From Metridium senile (lineage: Eukaryota; Cnidaria; Anthozoa; Actiniaria; Metridiidae): a DNA stretch of 64,000 bases. Under the pieces are notes generated by a model. That model had not been told where the DNA came from. It saw only the letters and a list, made by a program, of their open reading frames with translations, and did no database searches. The stretch covers positions 3,652,101 through 3,716,100 of the forward strand of contig OX459102.1 of assembly GCA_949775045.1 (NCBI GenBank), read 5' to 3'. Every line of letters begins with the position of its first letter. The stretch's first letter is position 1. This document shows, one piece after another, positions 33,131-64,000 of this stretch. A program made the translations under genes and the position numbers.

Positions 33131-33700
33131 ACATTTGTCTTTTGAAAATTCCCTTCATTTTGAATTTTGAAAATTTACGTTAAATTTGAAAGAAATTTTT
33201 CTCGGATTAGCTTGAGACTACTTGAAACAAAAAGATCCGTATTCAATGTTTTGTTTTATTTGTATTATTTTTTGGTCGCCGCTCCCTTAGCTCCGTCGTT
33301 CCGTCAGTCCGTGATCCGCTGGTCAATCTTTTAACTGGTTCGATCTTCTGTTTGTTTAAATGCTTACAGAATACTTACATATTCGCTTACTGAATAGCCC
33401 AGATTGGGCTGCCTGTGGAATATAATTATGTAAACCGCTCGCAGCACTTTACTTTTGATAATTAAAGGAGCTCAAGGAGCTCATGTTGCTACTCTCACTT
33501 GTTTAGTTAAACGTTTCTGCAGTGAAATGCTGCAATGCTATTCGAGTGGCTTTTGACCTTTTACCTATCTATAGATAGAGTAACCACAAAAACGACTAGT
33601 ATAAAAGTATATATCAAAACCGCTCACCTTTTTGAGACATGTTATAAATTCTATAGTGATATTTTATTGTTTTCAATACTTTAATTAGCACCACTTAGTA

Positions 33701-33841
33701 GAGTACAAATACTAAAAGTGTGCAACATAAATACCACTAAATACTGCTAAATTATGCAAATTCTTTTGTTCTCTATTGTTTAATCAACACTATTTAGTGG
33801 TAAATAGTACAAAGTATTGCACACTTTTAGTGTTTGTACTC
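33701..33841. mobile_element. 141-bp TA-type MITE, copy A
   Basis: Ends GAGTACAAATACTAAAAGTG and complement, flanked by TA (33699-33700, 33842-33843). Identical length and close sequence to 57085-57225 in opposite orientation, and related to 55886-56027. TA duplication suggests a Tc1/mariner-type helper. Confidence 0.7.
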
Positions 33842-34872
33842 TACTAATAGTACTACTTGTTTCACGGGTATATTATACACTCTATATGTAGTCGTTGATA
33901 ATTTAGAAAGAATGGCGATATATACATGTAATCTATTATTAATAGTACCTATATTGTTAGAATTAAAGCGCTGTTGTACTGCATGTGCAATTTTATCAGA
34001 AACTCGCCTCACAATGCCATTGCAAGTACACTTCCTGAAGCACTGTTTCAGCACAACATTGACTGTTTCCTACTTACAGGGTTTCTGAGGAGACAAACCA
34101 CCGTGCAATAACGTTGCTGGGATCTGTAGCGACACATTACCCTGGATACCAGAGGGGCTTATCATTTTCTTAGTAAATCACAAATCGCTGCGACAATGTC
34201 GCTTCGTGTGTGTTACTTGTATTTGTCGCTGCGACCGTACGAACGAATTCAAACCAGATTGAATTTGTGAGACTTGTTGCAGAAAAAACCTTTTACACCA
34301 TAATATCACATAAATTTAACGTGTCACATGAAGAGAACAACCACCTTCACAGTTCCCTTTGCCATCTTTGCCAAGAAGCAACTTGCAATGATTCTGAAAA
34401 CTGAGACATTCTTATGTGGGGAAGTTGCTATTGCCGCAGAACAATAGAGAGTTGCCTACTTCTTACACACATCATTACTTAAACACCGCGTGGGACAATT
34501 ATTCACGTGTCTCTATCATTGCAAGCTCAACGTCCGTCTCGCTTCTATGCAAAGGTCCGGCTACCATTCAAGATGGCACAGGGAACTGTGAAGGGGACTA
34601 TTGTCGTTGTGAATAGCCTGCCATCACAGTTATATGGCCCTAGTAGTATATTTACAGAGCGTTGGAGAGACTGAAATATTCCTAGTTACGTTAATAACAT
34701 TTTAATCATTTTGTTGTCAAAAATATCGATTTCATATATGCAGAGCAAGCGCTATAAATATATAAATACCACAACACATGGCTTAAATCACTGGCTGAAT
34801 TAATTTCCTTAGAGTGAGGGCACTATACAGCAGTGAGATAGATATAATTAGACTAATACACCTTAGTAGAGT

Positions 34873-35160
34873 GAAGGCACTAGAGTGGTTTTCATTAAGC
34901 CGTGAAACACACTTTAGTGTATTATTCTTTAATACACCTTAAATTTATCGTGCACGCAAACTTGTACAAATTCAACTGATGAAGGCTAAAGACTTAGCCG
35001 AAACGTCTTATTAAATATCATCAAATTTAGTCAGAGAAAACCTAATTCTTTTGTAAAAAACACCTTAATTCCATTGTGTTCTTTTGTTGTTATTTGACTA
35101 TTACAGTTTAATTAATACACTTTGTTTCACGGGTTAATGCAAACCACTCTAGACCAGTGC
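34873..35160. mobile_element. Inverted-repeat element containing a hammerhead-like motif
   Basis: GCACTAGAGTGG...CGTGAAACACACTTTAGTGT on the left returns inverted on the right as AATACACTTTGTTTCACGGG...CCACTCTAGACCAGTGC. Between them lies CTGATGAAGGCTAAAG (34977), then TTAGCCGAAACGTC. Confidence 0.45.
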
Positions 35161-36362
35161 AAAGGATGTTAGAGACTTCTGTAGTTTCTAATTCAATTAT
35201 AATTGTACAATGTTTGTATTTGATATTGCACTTTGACTATTATACAATCTGTGTTGTTCGTGCATAACAACCAGTGTGAAGTATACAGCATATTAAGAGA
35301 ACCTTGTCATTATCGAAACGAAAAACGATTACCAGGTGATCGAAGCACGCAAAGGATTGTTTGTCAAAACAAACAGTTCCAAAATGGATCCTCTATACAG
35401 CAACGATTTCCGTTACTTTTAGGCATTTGCGTTTTGCTTTTATTCTTTTTCATTGCTGATAGAGCAGCAGAGAGCTTTTGTTGTCCAAGTTACATAATTT
35501 TTTAATGTAAAGTTATGTTGAGGACGTATTTATAGAGGGTTAAGAAGCGAAACAACTCTCTCGAACAACGCCATCTTGGAACTGTTGGCAATGCGACAAA
35601 AATGCTTCTGATTGGTTATACCTGCCGGAAGTGTGCGCACGAAATCACCTGTTAAAACAGTCCCCTCTTCCATTTTCCCATACAGGAAGCCCGTGACTAA
35701 CTATTCTATTAATAAAATATTTTCGTTTCTGTATGACAAGCTCGAGTAGCTGTGCACAAAAAATGTCTTCATGAAATTCATTTCAATAAGGATAAAAATA
35801 CTTTAGAATAATACAAACTATTCAATAAACCTTTCCCCAATTCACTTATCATAAAACAATAGATTTATGTCGAGGCTGGAGTGAATTTGTGCATGTGTAG
35901 ACCAACCCAGCCTCGACTCGAATCAATTGTTCCATAGTCAGTCCAAGTCACGTGATTTCGGGAGAGAACTATTGAGAAATAAAATCAAGATTGATATTAA
36001 CTAATAGTTTCTTTGACAGTCACTATCAAAGACAAGTAAAGTTGTAATGAGGTATTTTTTTTCCTTTGTATTTGGTGTTTCTGGTTAATACCGATTAATA
36101 CACACTTTCATTGTTTCGAAGTAGTCATTATTTACGTGAATCTTCAAGCTGGGGAGGGTTTTTGAATTCAGCAGGGAAGAGTGGGGCTGATGAATTATTT
36201 ATTCATAGGTCATTATTGTAGTCACTCAATTGGAACCAGAGGTAATTATTTGGAGCTAGAGGTTATTATTTTGATCCAGATCGAGGTTTGAAAGACACTT
36301 TGATAGATATGAAACTTAGACTTTTTTTTTGAAAATCTGAATTTAAAGTAAATAAAAAATCA

Positions 36363-36445
36363 TATGACACCAACGAGATTCGAACCCGCAATCTCTGCCT
36401 TCGAATTCCTACACCTAACGCTGTATGCTATCTGGCCAACCGATG
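36363..36445 (-). ncRNA. tRNA-like gene or SINE head
   Basis: On minus, GACATCG and TGGTGTC can form a 7-bp acceptor stem, the T-arm GCGGG-TTCGAAT-CTCGT is intact, and GGTTCGAATC matches the B box. The anticodon stem does not pair, so a functional tRNA is unlikely. T-runs follow on the minus strand. Confidence 0.4.
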
Positions 36446-37020
36446 TCAGTTTTGGTTTAAATAAAAACGAAATGTCTTTTTCTTGATACTTGTTACAAAA
36501 GACATTGTTAGCATTGGTCCCATGGGACGAACAAGAAAAATAGTTTAGTTAATGGACCCTTTGGGAATTGTTAGTAAGTGGTTTTCCTTCGAAAACAATG
36601 AGAATGTGTATTAAATGGGATAATGGCCTCGCTCCTCGGCTTATTGCAAATAATGACCTCGCGCTGCGCGCTCGGTCATTATTTTTAATAAGCCTCGGAG
36701 TTCATCCATTATCCTATACCTAAATAGTCAATTGCAATCAATATATCCGTGAAAGATTAGTAATTTTATTAAGTACAAGTTAAATGCTAATTAAAAGTAT
36801 AATGTTATGCTTATTCTATTGTATTCTACTGTTTAATATTAAAGCACTTTTTGTACTATTAAGGAATTTGTATTTCACAGATATATTGATTGCACTCTAC
36901 CTAAAACTGTAATAACTATGATTATATTTCAATGTGTAAATGTTTGTGCTCTAATAAATTAATTAATAATACAGAATTGTTAAAACCCAACCACCTTGTA
37001 GCTGTCACTCCTAATAGGTA

Positions 37021-60651
<23,631 letters not shown>

Positions 60652-60779
60652 CTTGCTTTCTTCTTGTAGATATGACGTCACACCACGCTTCCTCAGCTGA
60701 GAGACACAGGGAATCCACAAACTCAAAACGAAGTGAGTAACTGCAACCATGGATAATAAAAACACTTTATTATCCATGC

Positions 60780-61105
60780 TGCAACATGTTACAATGTAAA
60801 TGTTCAGTGGGTGAACATGTGAATTGTACTATTTTTCGCTTGTCAATTTAAAACCAAAAGCGTCAGTAAATAACACTCTAATAAGCGTTCAAGCAAAACA
60901 CATTGTGATATTTTAGGGGGACCATTTGATTGTTGATAGGCCCGGGGAGAAAGCAGGGTAAAATTATCGAACACGGTCGGTACGATTGGTCGGTAATACT
61001 TAAGAAAATATCGTGCAACGTTAAATACGACAAAAACTATCTAGCAAGCATGTAAAAGAACTTTGAGGGCCGAAGAAAGATCGAGCCAACTTATCTACAA
61101 GTGAC
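60780..61105. other. Upstream flank of kdm7
   Basis: No gene. A small inverted repeat ATGGATAATAAAAACACTTTATTATCCAT is at 60748-60778. Promoter elements were not identified. Confidence 0.4.
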
Positions 61106-61205
61106 CCTAACCCTAACCATAACCCTAACCCTAACCCTAACCCTAACCTAACCCTAACCTAACCTAACCCTAACCCTAACCCTAACCCTAACCCTAACCC
61201 TAATC
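61106..61205. repeat. Interstitial telomeric repeat (CCCTAA)n
   Basis: About 16 units of CCCTAA, with some CCTAA and one CCATAA variant. Equivalent to TTAGGG on the other strand. Confidence 0.95.
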
Positions 61206-64000
61206 CTTACCCGATGTTACCCTTGCCCTAACCCCAGGTGCCCTAACCCACACATTTTCGAAAATAATTGTTTCGCGCGCACTTTTATGTAGCGCGCGTA
61301 TTCATGATTTGTGCGTGAGCAGACGCGCGCAGTCAGTTTTGCGCGCTGATGCAAAATAAGCCGTTAGTTTTCTTTCGTTAAAAATCAAGTTTTACACTTC
61401 AAAAGAAGTTTAAGGTGATGATTATTGGCACAGCATTGAATCGTAAGTAATTTCTTATTACTACTTTAATACTAAATGGTTAATGATAGCTATATAAATC
61501 AAATATAATCAAAAATCTAAGGATCGATGCCGTTACACTTCGATCAAGGAGAAATACTCAAACACATGTAGTAACATGCATTTCACAGAAAGAATCGTTT
61601 TGTGTTTAGGGTAAAATGGCCTTGTTATTACGATAATTGATTTCTTGTTGTACTCATGTGTTCATTCTCGGAAACCCATGGGGCAATCATTGGGGCCGAG
61701 AGGGCTTGGGAACGTCAGAAGAAAGAGCATTTGATGCAACTTTCCAGTAACTTTTGACTTTGGATCCAGTCTACGGCTTTGGGTGTTCAAAATACTATCA
61801 AGTTAAATTCAATGTAATTGTTATCATCATATGATATTTTTTTCAGTCGTCATCATCAAATCAGTAGTCAGCATCATCATTAAATCTTCTCTCTTAAAAT
61901 TGTTATGTTTATAATCTTCATTGTCATCATCATCATCGCCTATATGCATATAACCGTTATCATCACGATCATTATCAACATAAGCTATCATTATCATCAT
62001 CAATATTCACTATTACAGTAAGTAATCGCTATCATCTTTTAACCATCACCATCACCATCACCATCACCATCACCATCACCATCACCATCACCATCACCAT
62101 CACCATCACCATCACCATCACCATCACCATCACCATCACCATCACCATCACCATCACCATCACCATCACCATCACCATCACCATCACCATCACCATCACC
62201 ATCACCATCACCATCACCATCACCATCACCATCACTCCGACAGCCTAGTCTAGTTCTACTTTATCAGAATGACCTAGTACAAACTAACAACTCATCTGCT
62301 TCCTTCTACCAAACCAAATAACTTTAACTCTCACACGGCTTTGACTGAAACAATTACGGAGTACTTCACACAGGCTATTACAGCTAGTGTTCTGGAAAGC
62401 AAAACTCCTTTCAGCACTAGTGAACAGTTTTCCTCCAAATTTTAAAACAAAATAAATTAACATTGTCTAAATTTAAGAAACCTATTTTAGGTTGTTTCAA
62501 TGAGAAATTATCGACTTATTTGCCTCCATAACAATAAGCAAATATTATATTAATAATACCTGACTTGTTAACCTTTTCAATAGTTTTTTTAATAGTATTT
62601 CTTGTTTACTTAAAATAAAGAGTAACACTAAAACTTGACGTTTCGCGGTCAACATGACTGCATTTTCAAAAGTTTATTTATTCAGAAATGTCAAAGCTTT
62701 TATACATGATGTAAATTTGAATATTGAACAAAAGCTAAAGATCTAAACAAAGACCTTGGTATTTTTGCTTCATTCGTTAGTATTTTTTGCATTGTATTTT
62801 TCTATTATTAGTTATATATTTTTTTTACTATAGGAGTACGCTATTCAATTGGGACGTACGTAGGTTCTGTTTCCTTTTCCTGCCACATCTGTATATATTT
62901 TTAAATTATTTTATTAGCATTAATTCTGTAATTGTATCATTATGACAAATAAATAAACTAAATAAGCTGAATAGCAATTCATGGCCATATGGTCACCCAT
63001 GCATGCTAACTGATCTTTGTCACTACGGTCTATTACACCTCGTTTCCATGTCAACCAATTAACAGACGTTATCAATTCACAATAGTTTAAAACATGTCTG
63101 TCATAATCCACTAGTTTTTGTCAATATGGATATCATTAATCTCACCATGGATTACTACAGTACCAATAATTAAAAACGCACTCAAATACATACAACGACA
63201 TGCAACGTTCTTGGTTTTTAGATGATGTGTGGTAGATGATCTGTGAGTAAACGACGAAAAGTCTTGTCAGTGAGTATCGCTTGTTAGTTTACGGTGTAGC
63301 TTACATTTCTATATCAATTCAACGACTTTCAGTCGTCAGAATGACGATTGGTACCTTGCTAGATTGGACGTAACTTTCATTTTGTTTGTAAAGTCAAGTC
63401 AACAAATTTTACGGTGTTACAATATATATCGTAACTTTAATTGTTGGTGACGCTGTTGACTGACACACTTATTTAACAGCACGTTTTTACACCAGCTGTT
63501 ATTACCTGTATAAACAATTAATACACAATTTAAATATAATTAGTTTATATAGCTACTATCTATCAAACCTTTTCACATATCAAGCTCAAGTTATTCCTTA
63601 GATCGAAACACTAACGCAGCGAACACTGCTGTTTATCTGAAAGCTTTATATGTGTGTAATTTTGTTCCAATTGCTTTTTAGAAACACTCAAACGCAGTGC
63701 CCGTTTTTAACCGTGGATTACTTCAATTGCTTACGTACTTATAAACACTGATGCAGTCTACTTCTCTCAGTAAATATAAATGGAAATTAACTAGCGAGTG
63801 AATTTAATAGTATAGGCTGCGTCGGTGTTTGATATAAACGATTGGTAATATTATGAAATTTGTAACTTCGTAAAAAAATGTTGACTAAAACTTTACTGAC
63901 GTTTCGAACTTTAGCCCTTCGTCGGAGTGAAAAGACAATTAACGAAGGGCTGAAGCTCGAAACGCCAGTAAAGTTAGCCTCCGTTGCAGGCGTTTTATGT
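61206..64000. other. Gene-poor right end
   Basis: No gene is supported. A CpG-rich patch (61265-61370, GCGCGC runs), CAT-rich tract (61815-62040), CACCAT array and GAAACGTC motifs (62632-62660, 63895-63985). Confidence 0.5.
62041..62235. repeat. (CACCAT)n microsatellite, about 32 units
   Basis: Perfect or nearly perfect CACCAT repeat of about 195 bp. The Met-Val ORF through it is an artefact. Confidence 0.97.

Larger units (their letters stand above)
33131..37020. other. Intergenic region downstream of the KDM7-like gene
   Basis: No gene is supported. It holds a 141-bp TA-type MITE (33701), an inverted-repeat element (about 34873-35160), a palindrome at about 35875-35925, the tRNA-like block at 36363 and a fold-back MITE at about 36620-36720. 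Short ORFs here lack any protein-like signature. Confidence 0.5.

Noticed and set aside
36363..36445. Functional tRNA gene
   Set aside because: Acceptor and T arms fold, but the anticodon stem does not pair, so a tRNA-like or SINE sequence is the safer call.
62032..62235. 67-codon Met-Val protein
   Set aside because: Pure translation of the (CACCAT)n microsatellite.

Overview
The window is AT-rich animal nuclear DNA. Split genes with GT-AG introns, an interstitial TTAGGG-type telomere tract, a Maverick/Polinton, many MITEs and long minisatellites suggest a marine invertebrate. A cnidarian is plausible, but this is not proven by the sequence. There are no bacterial operons, no rRNA and no CRISPR array.

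Layout. Positions 1-480 hold a frameshifted LINE ORF1 fragment. Two TTAA-flanked long-TIR elements follow (651-2600 and 4696-7313), the first with nested MITEs. At 8150-14667 a DNA transposon with about 400-bp inverted repeats carries one intact three-exon gene (8949-10531, 10816-13018, 13222-14262; 1608 codons). It has two N-terminal Cys/His motifs, a long central region, a C-terminal block resembling FEN/PIN nucleases and a Cys-rich tail. At 17427-32242 lies a complete 14.8-kb Polinton with near-identical 649-650 bp TIRs, an 8-bp flanking direct repeat and 12 open genes: protein-primed PolB, integrase, packaging ATPase, double jelly-roll major capsid protein, a penton candidate and seven smaller or membrane proteins. 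It sits inside an older element flanked by related ATATCATT satellites. Positions 33130-37000 are intergenic MITE-rich DNA.

The only clear host gene is on the minus strand at 60651-37021. It is a KDM7/PHF8-type histone demethylase, assembled here from 21 coding exons whose phases all agree (2778 nt, 925 aa): PHD finger, JmjC domain with H255, D257 and H327, an acidic/basic linker, and the conserved KQRL-KILKL tail. Its introns hold hAT-like and TA-type MITEs, a LINE fragment, a 2A-peptide-containing transposon remnant and several minisatellites.

The most unusual signals are these. (1) Two minisatellites in the demethylase gene are tandem copies of its own exon/intron borders: 19 copies of a 5' splice site (71 bp) and 14 copies of a 3' splice site (75 bp, in frame, able to add 25-residue blocks). 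(2) The transposon may use a PIN/FEN-like nuclease. (3) The Polinton has a TATA-like element about 30 nt before most start codons. (4) Four short hairpin-bearing elements share the 16-mer CCAATSAGAGCGCGCG, and three of them carry only a putative first exon (in two cases with a splice donor) of a transposase-like gene.
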